DNA of 64,000 nt from positions 36,281-100,280 of the forward strand of contig JBNJGB010000024.1 of NCBI GenBank assembly GCA_051747385.1. Direction: 5' to 3'. Shown here piece by piece: positions 37,801 to 45,777 of this stretch. A model generated the notes under the pieces. That model saw only the letters and a list, made by a program, of their open reading frames with translations, made no database searches and was not told the origin of the DNA. Every line of letters begins with the position of its first letter. Position 1 is the stretch's first letter. Made by a program: the position numbers and the translations under genes. The stretch comes from JBNJGB01 sp051747385. GTDB lineage: Bacteria; Myxococcota_A; UBA9042; PHBI01; JACKFB01.

Positions 37801-37990
37801 CGGGGCAGGGGTTCGTGGCGGGGTTGGCGGTCGCGTCCTCCGTGCTGCCGCCATCCATGGCGTCCCCGGAGGTTGCGTCGGGGCTCGTGTCGGCGGGGAG
37901 GGGCCCGGTGTCTTCGCCGTCGGGCCCGTCACATCCGGCGGCGATGGCCAGGGCGATCGTCGCCGCGAGAGTCCAGGTGCGCACCGTCAT
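34805..37990 (-). CDS. very large surface lipoprotein with Cys-rich repeats and IPT/TIG domains
   Basis: A 1061-residue lipoprotein (MTVRTWTLAATIALAIAAGC, Cys20) with an acidic Asp/Thr/Pro linker. Residues 60-330 are beta-rich and include GTMNSWTPIQLLDDGARGD, a segment seen in choice-of-anchor-type domains. Five Cys-rich modules of 20-25 residues (EC...PC...C...GTCV, each with four Cys) follow at about 345-470, then three IPT/TIG immunoglobulin-like domains (from about 475, 560 and 765; the second and third contain SGPTGGGTTVTVTGANF and SVTHGGGTTVAVAGAGL). The last 220 residues (MDGTLDEWTGATLLATN...) look like a carbohydrate-binding module-9-like domain. It probably coats the outer membrane and binds glycans. 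Its own promoter is at 38038-38065. Confidence 0.87.
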   Translation of the reverse strand: MTVRTWTLAATIALAIAAGCDGPDGEDTGPLPADTSPDATSGDAMDGGSTEDATANPATNPCPDDHAALAFAVDDTANRTYGEGELIWTGSFSWDEATNTLEFASSWLPEEGPYPPLFDDGPVSAGGHEPEGEVAGDHVWSVVACYRAEQDRLLSYGLLNADLRWIWRGSNGQLEVPAGTTGRVDVPGMTVPAHGDRDLEVFLDLEGLHEDWVGAVTLESHRVFIKGTMNSWTPIQLLDDGARGDAQAGDGVLTYQHSLYLGPHDGLLQAGQEAQFVFVFAKGDADPDVAQEYKVDGDATPRGVSAEAECAGGWQPHDVVQSMDSKGVEMNTAVVVCPDDPAPECGPDTPCTGRDEVCRGGACVVDTGPECAADNPCPGGEICEDGTCVPDTGPECDEDDPCPGGGICEDGTCVPDTGPECDEDDPCDAGEVCQDGVCVPECGPQAPCTGDGEVCQDGACVPETAPIELLLIAPDHGSATGGTPVTLSGSGFVEGVTVRFGGEEATVQTVETASAEVITPAHAAGTVDVTITAPDGGSATYPGGYAFVEVANAPSIDEVTPASGPTGGGTTVTVTGANFAAGAAVRFGSLSASDVEVADGSGSISAVTPPAPIGTVDVAVDNPDGQSVVAPDAFTYEPDLPDWGRLDVAEELTASEGEPGPVLSAQVYEPGVTEGDGAGFGITAQAGYGPAGSDPRSDEGWTWTDAAYSHEEGHNDVWTGAVEPPPGTWAATMRFSVTGGSSWLYVDRTGAVDGFSPADLSTVEILEGAVGVTALEPRSVTHGGGTTVAVAGAGLDGSCGVTVDGIAATTTWGDAPGPLQFTAPPHAPGEAEVVVACDEGTATTRLGYRPTMDGTLDEWTGATLLATNTIASDWGTGNTLSALHAASDGELMYLAVEGKAHDGNALVAYVDTDLGAGSGVTDLSALTDGDHAVDDAVASVLRVTQAGYGAEVGFATLDMDSYVPAVDDPAAVGAGWRGLSLPADLPWLIDGAVYAGDEAVEAAIPLSLLYDAAAGETRSVGVVVRITSATGAYLANQSLPEGTDGEAHTESTAAAGFELIY
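36590..36985 (-). repeat. tandem coding repeat of the Cys-rich modules
   Basis: The five Cys-rich modules of the giant lipoprotein are encoded by tandem units of roughly 75 bp; the middle two are almost identical in DNA, including synonymous positions, which suggests recent duplication or conversion. Confidence 0.6.
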
Positions 37991-38037
37991 CCCGCTCCCT
38001 CCTCCGCGCCCGCTCGGGCCGGGTCGAGTCGGGGAAC

Positions 38038-38065
38038 GCTAGCGATCGCCTCGGACGACGGTCAA
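38038..38065 (-). promoter_or_regulatory. predicted promoter of the giant lipoprotein (TTGACC-N16-GCTAGC)
   Basis: Minus strand TTGACC (38060-38065), 16-base spacer, GCTAGC (38038-38043); the start would lie near 38031, 41 bases before the ATG. It overlaps none of the enhancer-like sites of the divergent comM promoter but the nearest begins only 10 bp away. Confidence 0.5.
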
Positions 38066-38074
38066 GGACCCGGT

Positions 38075-38183
38075 ACCGTCTCGGGGTGTCTCGCCGGTGT
38101 CTCGAACGCCGAGCGCCGAAGCCCCGCCGGAGCGGGCCGGGTCGCACCCCACCGTCTCGGGTGTCTCGGCCGGTGAGACACCC
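38075..38183 (+). promoter_or_regulatory. pair of enhancer-like sites upstream of the sigma-54 promoter
   Basis: Two related blocks: ACCGTCTCGGGGTGTCTCG (38075-38093, extended by CCGGTGTCTCG) and ACCGTCTCGGGTGTCTCGG (38151-38169) that runs into GCCGGTGAGACACC. The second contains the perfect inverted repeat GGTGTCTC-N7-GAGACACC. They lie about 75-180 bp upstream of the predicted start, the normal range for enhancer-binding proteins acting on sigma-54. Confidence 0.6.
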
Positions 38184-38231
38184 AGGCAGCTCCGAGGCGC
38201 CCCGAAGCCCGTCACGACGGCGCGCCGGGGC

Positions 38232-38247
38232 TGGTACGGCCCTTGCT
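38232..38247 (+). promoter_or_regulatory. sigma-54 (RpoN) promoter of comM
   Basis: TGGTACG-N4-TTGCT (38232-38247) matches the -24/-12 consensus TGGCACG-N4-TTGCW at all but one position, with GG and GC at the correct spacing. Transcription would begin near 38258, and GGGAGGTG is the ribosome-binding site. Confidence 0.8.
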
Positions 38248-38272
38248 GGAAGCCCGCGCCGGGAGGTGACGA

Positions 38273-39844
38273 ATGAACGCGAAGGCGAGCGGCGTGGGTC
38301 TGGTGGGCATCGAAGGCGTCCTGGTCGAGATCCAGGTCGGCTACCAGGAGGGTCTCCCGGGGCTCGACATCACGGGACTCCCGACGGCGACCATCCGGGA
38401 GGCGCGGCACAGGGTGAAGTCCGCCGTGCGCGCGACAGGCTACGAGTGGCCCGACGTGCGGCTGCTGGCGAACTTCGCGCCCGCGGATCTTCCCAAGGCC
38501 GGGACGGCCTACGACCTGCCGCTCGCGGTGGCGGCCCTGATCTTCGGCGAGCAGGTGCCCCAGGCAGCTGCCAGGGACGCCGTGTTCTTCGGAGAGCTCG
38601 CGCTGGACGGCTCCGTCCGGGCGGTGCCCGGGGCCATCAACGCGGCCCTGGCTGCGCGCGAGGCCGGCCGCCGACGTCTGTTCACCGCCGAGGCGGTGGC
38701 CGGCGAGGCCGCCGCGGTCCCGGACGTCGAGGTCATCCCCGTGGCCAGCCTCGTGGACCTCGTGGAGGGGTTGCACGGGAAGCGTTCACTCCAGCCCGCC
38801 CGGGCGACCGTGCTGGACGGCCTCCCGCCCGCGGCGGTGGATCTGCGGAACGTGCGGGGACAGCACCGGGCGCGGCGCGCGATCGAGGTGGCCGCGGCCG
38901 GCGGCCACAACCTGCTCCTCATCGGCCCGCCGGGCTGCGGGAAGACCCTCCTGGCGCGGGCGCTGCCGGGGATCCTGCCGGGCATGGACCTGGAGGAGAG
39001 CCTCGAGGCTACGCGGATCCACAGCGTGCGCGGCTTCACGAGCCGGTCCAAGGGTCTCCTGCGGCGGCGTCCCTTCCGGGCGCCGCACGCGACCGCCTCG
39101 TACGCAGCGCTGGTGGGGGGCGGGAACCCGCCCAGGCCCGGGGAGGTGAGCCTGGCGCACCGGGGCGTGCTCTTCCTGGACGAGACGCCGGAGTTCCTGC
39201 GCTCGGCCCTCGAGTCGCTGCGCGCGCCGCTGGAGGATCGCCATGTCACGATCTCGCGGTCCGGGCGGCAGGTGTCCTTCCCGGCGTCGTTCGCGCTGGT
39301 GTGCGCCATGAACCCGTGCCCGTGCGGGCACAAGGATGATCCGGCGCGACCGTGCCGGTGCACGCCGCGGCAGATCGCGACGTACCGGCGGCGGATCAGC
39401 GGGCCCCTGCTGGATCGGATCGACATCCAGGTGGAGCTGAGCCCGGTGCGAAGCGAGGCCCTGGCCTCCACGGAGCCGGGGGAGGGGTCGGACGCCGTGC
39501 GATCGCGGGTCGTCTCCGCGCGGCAACGGCAGCGCGTCCGGAACCGGGCGGGCGGGCGGCTCGTGACGAACGCCGAGCTCGACCTGGACGGCCTGGAGAC
39601 CCACGCGGCGCTCGGGGAGGAGGAGCGGCTGCACCTGGCCCGCGCGGCGCGCGTGCTGGGGCTCACGGCCCGGTCGTGGCACCGCGTCATCCGCGTGGCG
39701 CGGACGATCGCGGACCTGGACGGCCGCGACGAGATCGGGCGGACGGACCTGTCCGAGGCCCTCACCTACCGCGTCCTGGATCGCGGCAGGCCGGGCCGGA
39801 GGGGGACGGCGAAGGCCGGCCGCAGCGGCGGATTCGCGGGCTGA
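38273..39844 (+). CDS. comM: ComM/YifB Mg-chelatase-like AAA+ ATPase
   Basis: A 523-residue AAA+ ATPase. Residues 1-170 are the Lon-like substrate domain, the Walker A motif is GPPGCGKTLLARALP near residue 221, Walker B is GVLFLDETPEF near 300 and the MNPCPCGHKDDPARPCRC Cys cluster near 345 is typical. In Vibrio ComM is a branch-migration helicase needed for natural transformation. Here it precedes recA and ssb in the same direction behind a sigma-54 promoter, which supports a recombination role tied to DNA uptake. The name is by family. Confidence 0.94.
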   Translation: MNAKASGVGLVGIEGVLVEIQVGYQEGLPGLDITGLPTATIREARHRVKSAVRATGYEWPDVRLLANFAPADLPKAGTAYDLPLAVAALIFGEQVPQAAARDAVFFGELALDGSVRAVPGAINAALAAREAGRRRLFTAEAVAGEAAAVPDVEVIPVASLVDLVEGLHGKRSLQPARATVLDGLPPAAVDLRNVRGQHRARRAIEVAAAGGHNLLLIGPPGCGKTLLARALPGILPGMDLEESLEATRIHSVRGFTSRSKGLLRRRPFRAPHATASYAALVGGGNPPRPGEVSLAHRGVLFLDETPEFLRSALESLRAPLEDRHVTISRSGRQVSFPASFALVCAMNPCPCGHKDDPARPCRCTPRQIATYRRRISGPLLDRIDIQVELSPVRSEALASTEPGEGSDAVRSRVVSARQRQRVRNRAGGRLVTNAELDLDGLETHAALGEEERLHLARAARVLGLTARSWHRVIRVARTIADLDGRDEIGRTDLSEALTYRVLDRGRPGRRGTAKAGRSGGFAG

Positions 39845-39935
39845 CGAGGACGGTTCGAAGCCTGCGACCGATCGCCGAGGGACGGCGGGGGGCGTGGGCC
39901 GGAGCGGCGCGCCGAGGGCGCGCGGGAGGAGAGCG

Positions 39936-40982
39936 ATGAGCAAGGGCTCGGACAAGGGCATGAAGGGACTGTTGGGGCGCGTCGAGAAGCGCTTCGGGAA
40001 GGGAGCTGTGATGCACATGGACGACGCGAGGGACAGCGGGATGCGGGTGTTCTCCACGGGGTCGCTGGCCCTCGACGTGGCCCTCGGGGCCGGAGGCCTG
40101 CCGTACGGCCGCGTGGTCGAGGTGTACGGCCCGGAGTCGTCCGGCAAGACGACCCTGGCGCTCCACGCGGTCGTGGAGGTCCAGAAGGCGGGGGGCCGCG
40201 CGGCCTTCATCGACGCGGAGCACGCGCTGGACATGCGCTACGCGGAGGACCTGGGCGTGGACTCGTCGCGGCTGCTGGTGAGCCAGCCGGACTGCGGCGA
40301 GCAGGCCCTGGAGATCGCGGAGATGGTCGCCAGGAGCGACGAGATCGACCTCGTCGTCGTCGACTCGGTGGCGGCGCTGACCCCGCGCGCCGAGATCGAG
40401 GGCGAGATGGGCGATCAGCACGTCGGGCTGCAGGCGCGGATGATGGGCCAGGCGCTCCGCAAGCTCAACGCCGCGGCGAACCGCAACCAGACGGCCGTCC
40501 TGTTCATCAACCAGCTCCGGCAGAAGATCGGCGTGACCTTCGGAAGCTCGGAGACGACCACGGGAGGCAACGCGCTGAAGTTCTACGCCTCCGTCCGCCT
40601 GGACATCCGGCGCATCGGGGCGGTGAAGGACGGCGACGGGAACGCCATCGGCAACCGCACGAAGGTGAAGATCGCCAAGAACAAGCTCGCGCCGCCCTTC
40701 CGCATCTGCGAGTTCGAGATCATCTACGGCCGCGGGATCTGCCGCGCCGGCGAGGTCCTGGACATGGGCATCGAGGCCGGCTTCGTGACCAAGTCCGGCT
40801 CCTGGTACGCCCTGGGCGACGAGCGCCTGGGGCAGGGCAGGGAGCGGGCGCGCGCGGCCCTGCGGGCGGAGCCCGAGCGTCTGGACGCGCTCGTGGCGCA
40901 GCTCCGCGAGGGGCTGATCGGCGAGGAGGCGGCGGGCTCCGCCGGCTCGGAGGACCAGGCGTCGCTGTCGGACGCGGCCTGA
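39936..40982 (+). CDS. recA: recombinase RecA
   Basis: DNA strand-exchange protein and SOS coprotease, 348 residues. Walker A is GPESSGKTT (residues 65-73) and the DNA-binding loop 2 region FINQLRQKIGVTFGSSETTTGGNALKFYASVR is intact. The ATG at 39936 follows GGGAGGAGAG and gives MSKGSDKGMKGLLGRVEKRFGKG, the usual start. It begins 91 bp after comM and 29 bp before ssb. I saw no LexA-type palindrome in the 91-bp gap, so the sigma-54 promoter upstream of comM may be its main or additional promoter. Confidence 0.97.
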   Translation: MSKGSDKGMKGLLGRVEKRFGKGAVMHMDDARDSGMRVFSTGSLALDVALGAGGLPYGRVVEVYGPESSGKTTLALHAVVEVQKAGGRAAFIDAEHALDMRYAEDLGVDSSRLLVSQPDCGEQALEIAEMVARSDEIDLVVVDSVAALTPRAEIEGEMGDQHVGLQARMMGQALRKLNAAANRNQTAVLFINQLRQKIGVTFGSSETTTGGNALKFYASVRLDIRRIGAVKDGDGNAIGNRTKVKIAKNKLAPPFRICEFEIIYGRGICRAGEVLDMGIEAGFVTKSGSWYALGDERLGQGRERARAALRAEPERLDALVAQLREGLIGEEAAGSAGSEDQASLSDAA

Positions 40983-41011
40983 GCGGCGGGCAGAGCCCGC
41001 GGGAGGAAGAC

Positions 41012-41401
41012 ATGTCTGTGAACAACGTGCTGCTGGTGGGACACCTCGGGGCGGACCCGGAACTCCGGGCGACCGCGTCGGGGAAGTCGATGTGCAGGCT
41101 GAGCGTGGCCACGAACCGGCCCAGGCGGGACGGCGCGGAGGCCGACCCCGACTGGCACCGGGTGGTGACCTGGGAGCGCACCGCGGAGAACTGTCACCGC
41201 TTCCTGCGCAAGGGGCGGATGGTGGCCGTGGAGGGGCGCATCCAGTCCCGGCGGTGGGAGGACGGCGACGGGAGGGCGCGCTGGACGACGGAGATCGTGG
41301 CGCATCGCGTGACCTTCCTCGGCGGCCGGGGGGCCGGCGACGGAGGGCGGGAGGCCCGCGCGCCCGCGCCCGAGCCGGTTCCGGACGCGCTGCCCTTCTG
41401 A
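41012..41401 (+). CDS. ssb: single-stranded DNA-binding protein
   Basis: A 129-residue SSB with a full OB fold (MSVNNVLLVGHLGADPELRATASGKSMCRLSVATNR ... WHRVVTWERTAENCHRFLRKG). The C-terminal tail ends in DALPF, close to the DDDIPF tip through which SSB recruits partners, after a Pro/Gly-rich linker of only 25 residues. It is shorter than the house-keeping SSB of most Proteobacteria, so it could be a transformation-linked paralogue. It follows recA after 29 bp. Confidence 0.94.
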   Translation: MSVNNVLLVGHLGADPELRATASGKSMCRLSVATNRPRRDGAEADPDWHRVVTWERTAENCHRFLRKGRMVAVEGRIQSRRWEDGDGRARWTTEIVAHRVTFLGGRGAGDGGREARAPAPEPVPDALPF

Positions 41402-41634
41402 CGTGGAGCGGACCGTCCGCCGCGTCGTCGGGCCCGGCCGGGTGCGGCGGCGCGGTGGTCGATTCGGTGGTCGTACACCGGCGGGAGGTGCGCTACGATG
41501 ACGCCCCGTCGACGCGATCCGCTGCGGCGGACGGGCGGGCGCCGGGACGGGCGGCGGGGCACCCGTCGACGAGAGGAACCAGCGCGGGGCGGCGTCGGCG
41601 AGACGCGTCGGCCCGGACGCCGAGGGAAGGTGGC

Positions 41635-43035
41635 ATGAGCGACACGCTGAAGATCGTGAACCCGTGGTCCAACGAGGTGGCGCTCGAGCTGGCCCTCGAC
41701 GACGCCGCCGAGATCGACCGGAAGGTCTCCGCCGCCCGGGAGGTCGCGGACGAGTGGCGCCACACGCCGGTGCACGAGCGGGTGGCCCTCGTGGAGCGCT
41801 TCGTGGACGTCGTCCTGGCGGAGCACGAGGAGGTGGCCCGCGCCATCACCCGCCAGATGGGCAAGCCGATCAGCCAAGCGCGCGGGGAGATCGGCACCCT
41901 GCTCGATCGGGCCCGCATGATGATGGACCTGGCGCCGAACGCGCTCGCGGATCGCTCGGTGGCCATCGGCGACGGCATCCACCGGACCCTGGCGCGGGAT
42001 CCCCTCGGCGTGGTGGTGGACATCGCGGCCTGGAACTATCCGCTGATCATCGCGGTGAACGTGGTGGTGCCGGCCGTGCTCGCCGGCAACGCGGTGCTCC
42101 TGAAGCACGCGAGCCAGACCGCCGGCCTGGGCCTGTGGTTCCAGCAGGCGTTCCGGAAGGCCGGCGCCCCCGAGGGCCTGGTGACGGCCGTGACGGTGCG
42201 AGGGCGCGACGCGGCGGGGCTCGTCCGGCATCCGCTGGTGGACGGTGTGTTCTTCACGGGCTCCACCGAGGCCGGGCGCGACGTGTACGCCAACGTAGCG
42301 ACGCGGACGGAGGGCTTCATCGACGCGGGCCTGGAGCTGGGTGGCAAGGACCCGGCCTACGTGCGGAAGGACATGCCCCTGGACGTGGCGGTGCCGGCGC
42401 TCGTCGGCGGGACCATGTTCAACGCGGGGCAGTCCTGCTGCGCCGTGGAGCGCATCTACGTCCACGAGAGCCTCTACGAGGCGTTCCTCGGCGGCGTCGT
42501 GGAGGAGGTGGGCAGGTGGAGGCTCGGCGATCCCGAGGTGTCCGACACGCTGCTGGGGCCGCTGGCCTCGGAGTCGGCCGTGGACACCATGGTCGCCCAG
42601 GTGGAGGACGCCGTGGCCAAGGGAGCCAGGCTGCTGGCCGGCGGCGAGCGGCCGTCCGGGAGGGGCTGGTCGTTCCCGGCCACGGTGGTCGCGGACGCCA
42701 CCCACGAGATGGACGTCATGCGGGAGGAGAGCTTCGGGCCCATCATCGGCATCGCGCCCGTGGCCGACGACGAGGAGGCCGTCCGGCGCATGAACGACAC
42801 GCGGTACGGCCTGACCGCCTCCGTGTGGACCCGGGATCACCACGCCGGCGCGGCGCTCGGCCGGCGCGTGCAGGCCGGTACGGTCTTCGTGAACCGCTGC
42901 GACTACGTCGACCCGGCCCTGCCTTGGACCGGCTTCGGGGACAGCGGCAAGGGGGTCACCCTGTCCGAGGTGGGCTTCGAGCACCTGACGCGGGTCCGGG
43001 GGCTGCACGTGCGGCCCCTGTCGCTCATGGGTTGA
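41635..43035 (+). CDS. aldehyde dehydrogenase family protein
   Basis: NAD(P)-dependent aldehyde dehydrogenase, 466 residues. AWNYPLIIAVNVVVPAVLAGNAVLLKHASQT contains the cofactor Asn and Lys, FTGSTEAGRDVY is the nucleotide loop, LELGGKDPAYV holds the catalytic Glu and FNAGQSCCAVERIYV the nucleophilic Cys. The product is slightly shorter than average and starts at an ATG preceded by GAGGGAAGG. The substrate cannot be inferred. The 233 bp upstream hold no recognised feature, and it overlaps no gene. Confidence 0.94.
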   Translation: MSDTLKIVNPWSNEVALELALDDAAEIDRKVSAAREVADEWRHTPVHERVALVERFVDVVLAEHEEVARAITRQMGKPISQARGEIGTLLDRARMMMDLAPNALADRSVAIGDGIHRTLARDPLGVVVDIAAWNYPLIIAVNVVVPAVLAGNAVLLKHASQTAGLGLWFQQAFRKAGAPEGLVTAVTVRGRDAAGLVRHPLVDGVFFTGSTEAGRDVYANVATRTEGFIDAGLELGGKDPAYVRKDMPLDVAVPALVGGTMFNAGQSCCAVERIYVHESLYEAFLGGVVEEVGRWRLGDPEVSDTLLGPLASESAVDTMVAQVEDAVAKGARLLAGGERPSGRGWSFPATVVADATHEMDVMREESFGPIIGIAPVADDEEAVRRMNDTRYGLTASVWTRDHHAGAALGRRVQAGTVFVNRCDYVDPALPWTGFGDSGKGVTLSEVGFEHLTRVRGLHVRPLSLMG

Positions 43036-43051
43036 GCGCGTGGAAGGCGAG

Positions 43052-43834
43052 ATGATCATCCAACCGCTTCCGCTGGAGCGGGTCGGCCCGGGCGGCGATC
43101 TGCGCGAGGCCTTCCTGGCCGTCCAGGAGCCATGGCAGGACCGCGGGCTGGTCCGGTGGATCGACCTCGTGCGGCCCGACGGCCGGTGGCCGGTCGAGGT
43201 GGTCGGCGCGTGGCCCGAGGGGCGGCCGGAGGCCCTGTCCGGGACCATCGTCTGCGTCTGGGCGCCGGAGGTCCTGTCCCGCTTCGACGACCTGCTGGAA
43301 GGATCGGGCCCCGATGGAGTGCGCGGCGACTCCCGGCCGACGGACGGCGCGTGGCACCTCATCGCCGTGACCACGGTGCCGGAGACCCGGGGGACCGGCC
43401 TGGGCCGCCGCCTTGCCCGGGGCGCCCTGCGCGTGCTCGGCGATCGGGACCCCACCACCACGGTCTGCACCTTGTCTCCCGCCGTGGGGCTGGCGGATCT
43501 GGCGGAGCAGGTGCCCGGCGAGAGCTTCGAGGAGCGCGTGCGGGCCGTGCTGTGGCGGGTCTCCGACGACGAGGGCCGCCCCGTCCTCCGCATCCAGCGG
43601 TTCCACTTAGGCAACGGCGCGACCCTGGGGGCCGTGCTCTTCGACAGCCGCCGCGACGACGCGTCGAGCGGGTGCGTGACCCTGCGGTTCGACTACTCGC
43701 TCGACCCGGCTGAGCAGCGGGCCAACCTGGGGTCCTTCCGCCGATGGGTCGAGGACCGCCGGCGCCGGCTTCGTGCCGGGGAGGGACGCTCCCTGAGTCG
43801 CCGCGAGGGTGCTCTGCTGCTGGCCGACACCTGA
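43052..43834 (+). CDS. GNAT-fold-like protein, function unknown
   Basis: A protein of about 260 residues that begins 16 bp after the aldehyde dehydrogenase. The segment VTTVPETRGTGLGRRLARGALRVLG resembles the acetyl-CoA pyrophosphate-binding motif (RGxGxGRRL) of GNAT acetyltransferases, with an upstream beta strand. The remainder is not recognisable. The ATG at 43052 follows GGAAGG and is preferred; a GTG at 43040 is the alternative start. The spacing suggests a shared operon with the aldehyde dehydrogenase. Confidence 0.7.
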   Translation: MIIQPLPLERVGPGGDLREAFLAVQEPWQDRGLVRWIDLVRPDGRWPVEVVGAWPEGRPEALSGTIVCVWAPEVLSRFDDLLEGSGPDGVRGDSRPTDGAWHLIAVTTVPETRGTGLGRRLARGALRVLGDRDPTTTVCTLSPAVGLADLAEQVPGESFEERVRAVLWRVSDDEGRPVLRIQRFHLGNGATLGAVLFDSRRDDASSGCVTLRFDYSLDPAEQRANLGSFRRWVEDRRRRLRAGEGRSLSRREGALLLADT

Positions 43835-43944
43835 GCCTCGCAGGGCTGTGGCCGGGGCGCCCCGTTTTGAGGCCGCCGTGGCCCGTGATAGTGTCTCGTT
43901 TCCGAGCCCCGACCACTCGGGCAGCGGGGCTCTGGGAGGTGGGC

Positions 43945-45771
43945 GTGGCGTCAGGGACCGATAGCGGGGCGGGCGATGCCCTGATCGGCAGGACGCTGGC
44001 CGGGCGATATCGGGTCGATCGGCTCCTGGGGCGGGGCGGCATGGGCTCCGTGTATGCGGCAGAGCACATGGCGATCGAGCGGCCCGTTGCCCTGAAGGTG
44101 CTGGCGCCCCACCTCTCGGAGGATCCGGCGCAGGTGGAGCGCTTCAACCAGGAGGCGCGCGCCTCCAGTCGGCTGGAGCACCCCAACACCATCCGGGTCT
44201 TCGACTACGGACAGTCCGAGGACGGCCAGCTCTTCCTCGCCATGGAGCTTCTCGAGGGCGAGGAGCTGTCGCGGGTCATTCGTCGGGAGGGGGCCCTGGA
44301 GCCGGCCCGGGCCGTGCGCATCGCCCGGCAGATGGGCAAGTCCATCGGCGAGGCCCACCAGGCGGGTGTCATCCACCGGGACCTGAAGCCGGACAACGTC
44401 TTCCTGAGCCAGATCTACGGCGAGCGCGACTTCGTGAAGGTCCTGGACTTCGGGATCGCGAAGTTCACGGACGGGTCGCCCGCCCAGCAGTCCCTCACCC
44501 AGACCGGGTTCATCGCGGGCACGCCATTGTACATCGCCCCCGAGCACGCCCTGGGTCAGCAGGTCACGGCTCGGACGGATCTCTACTCCCTCGGCGTGAT
44601 GCTCTACGAGATGCTCACGGGTGTGCTCCCGTTCCGGGCGGACACCCCGCTGGGCATCGTGATGAAGCACATCCACGAGGCGCCGCCGCCCCTCCGGGAG
44701 AAGAAGCCGGACCTGGAGATCCCGCGGGATCTCGAGGCCCTGGTCCTCCGGCTGCTGTCCAAGAAGCCCAAGGATCGCCCGGCCAGCGCGAAGGAGGTCG
44801 GGGACGCGCTCGACGCCGTCGATTTCAGCGGCTCCTCCGCCCCCCCGGCCAGGCGGTTCAAGGACTTCGGGGTGGGCCAGGAGGAGGAGACCGTCCTGTC
44901 CGGGGCTGCGATGGATCCGCACGAGGCGCAGCCGTCGCACGCGCCCGAGGCCGAGGTGCACGAGCCGACGCCGGCCCGGATGCCGGCCGTGGCGCGCCGC
45001 TCCCACCCGGGGACCCTCGCGTCCCGACCGAGCACCAGCGGCGCCGGGGCTCCGGCCGAGACGGGGGCCATCGGCGTGGGGCAGGGGCAGCCTGCGACGA
45101 CCGGGTCCGGGGGAGACACGAGTCCGTGGGCGGTGGCGGGCGCCGTCCTGGCGGCCATGGTCGTGATCCTCGGCGGCGGCGTGACCCTCTGGTTCACGGC
45201 GGGGCCGGGCGCAGCCGAGGAGGAGCCCCCGGCGGCTTCGGCCACCGCGTCGCAGGAGACGACAGGCGCGGAGGGCACCGAGGCGGCCGGCGCCGAGACG
45301 AACGAAGAGCCCGTGCCGATCCGGGACGACCGATCGCGGACGGCGGCCGCCGTGCCGCCCGCGGACGGGGAGGCTGGCGCCGAGGACGAGGCCGGCGCGG
45401 AGGTGCACGACACCGTTTCGGCCGAAGGCGAGGGCGCGGAGGAGGAGGCTCCCGAGCCGGAGCCCGCCCGGGTCGAGATCCGGACGCAGCCGGTCGGGGC
45501 GGAGATCGTCGACGGCGAGGAGAGCCTCGGGCAGGCGCCGGTGGAGGTCTCCGTGGAGGCGGGGGGTGAGCGCTCCCTCACGGCGCGCCTGGACGGCCAC
45601 CGGGACGCTGAGATCACGGTGCCGTCCGACGCCGAGGGGCCGGTCGAGGTGACGCTGGAGAAGGTCCGGCCCGAGCCGACCGCGCGCCCGAAGAAGGGGC
45701 CCACGAAGCCACGCGCCAGCAGGAAGGGCGGCGGCTCGGAGGAGCCCGTCTGGAAGGACTGGGACGAGTAG
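43945..45771 (+). CDS. membrane-anchored Ser/Thr protein kinase with PEGA domain
   Basis: A 608-residue kinase from the GTG at 43945 (AGGTGG ribosome-binding site). The kinase domain occupies residues 22-285: GRGGMGSVY, catalytic Lys51, HRDLKPDN with Asp146 and DFGIAK with Asp168. A Pro/Ala-rich linker, one membrane helix (about 395-417, WAVAGAVLAAMVVILGGGVTLWF), an acidic stalk and a PEGA domain (about 505-560, VEIRTQPVGAEIVDGEESLGQAPVEV) follow, then a basic tail. The PEGA part should lie outside the inner membrane and may sense envelope ligands. Kinases of this plan are typical of Myxococcota. Confidence 0.93.
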   Translation: MASGTDSGAGDALIGRTLAGRYRVDRLLGRGGMGSVYAAEHMAIERPVALKVLAPHLSEDPAQVERFNQEARASSRLEHPNTIRVFDYGQSEDGQLFLAMELLEGEELSRVIRREGALEPARAVRIARQMGKSIGEAHQAGVIHRDLKPDNVFLSQIYGERDFVKVLDFGIAKFTDGSPAQQSLTQTGFIAGTPLYIAPEHALGQQVTARTDLYSLGVMLYEMLTGVLPFRADTPLGIVMKHIHEAPPPLREKKPDLEIPRDLEALVLRLLSKKPKDRPASAKEVGDALDAVDFSGSSAPPARRFKDFGVGQEEETVLSGAAMDPHEAQPSHAPEAEVHEPTPARMPAVARRSHPGTLASRPSTSGAGAPAETGAIGVGQGQPATTGSGGDTSPWAVAGAVLAAMVVILGGGVTLWFTAGPGAAEEEPPAASATASQETTGAEGTEAAGAETNEEPVPIRDDRSRTAAAVPPADGEAGAEDEAGAEVHDTVSAEGEGAEEEAPEPEPARVEIRTQPVGAEIVDGEESLGQAPVEVSVEAGGERSLTARLDGHRDAEITVPSDAEGPVEVTLEKVRPEPTARPKKGPTKPRASRKGGGSEEPVWKDWDE

Positions 45772-45777
45772 GGGCCG

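Noticed and set aside
38261..38272. Alternative comM start further upstream
   Set aside because: The sigma-54 start near 38258 would leave no room, and MNAKASGVGLVGIEGVLVEI is the family N-terminus.
41402..41634. Small gene or promoter in the gap before the aldehyde dehydrogenase
   Set aside because: No convincing start, domain or spaced -35/-10 pair was found.
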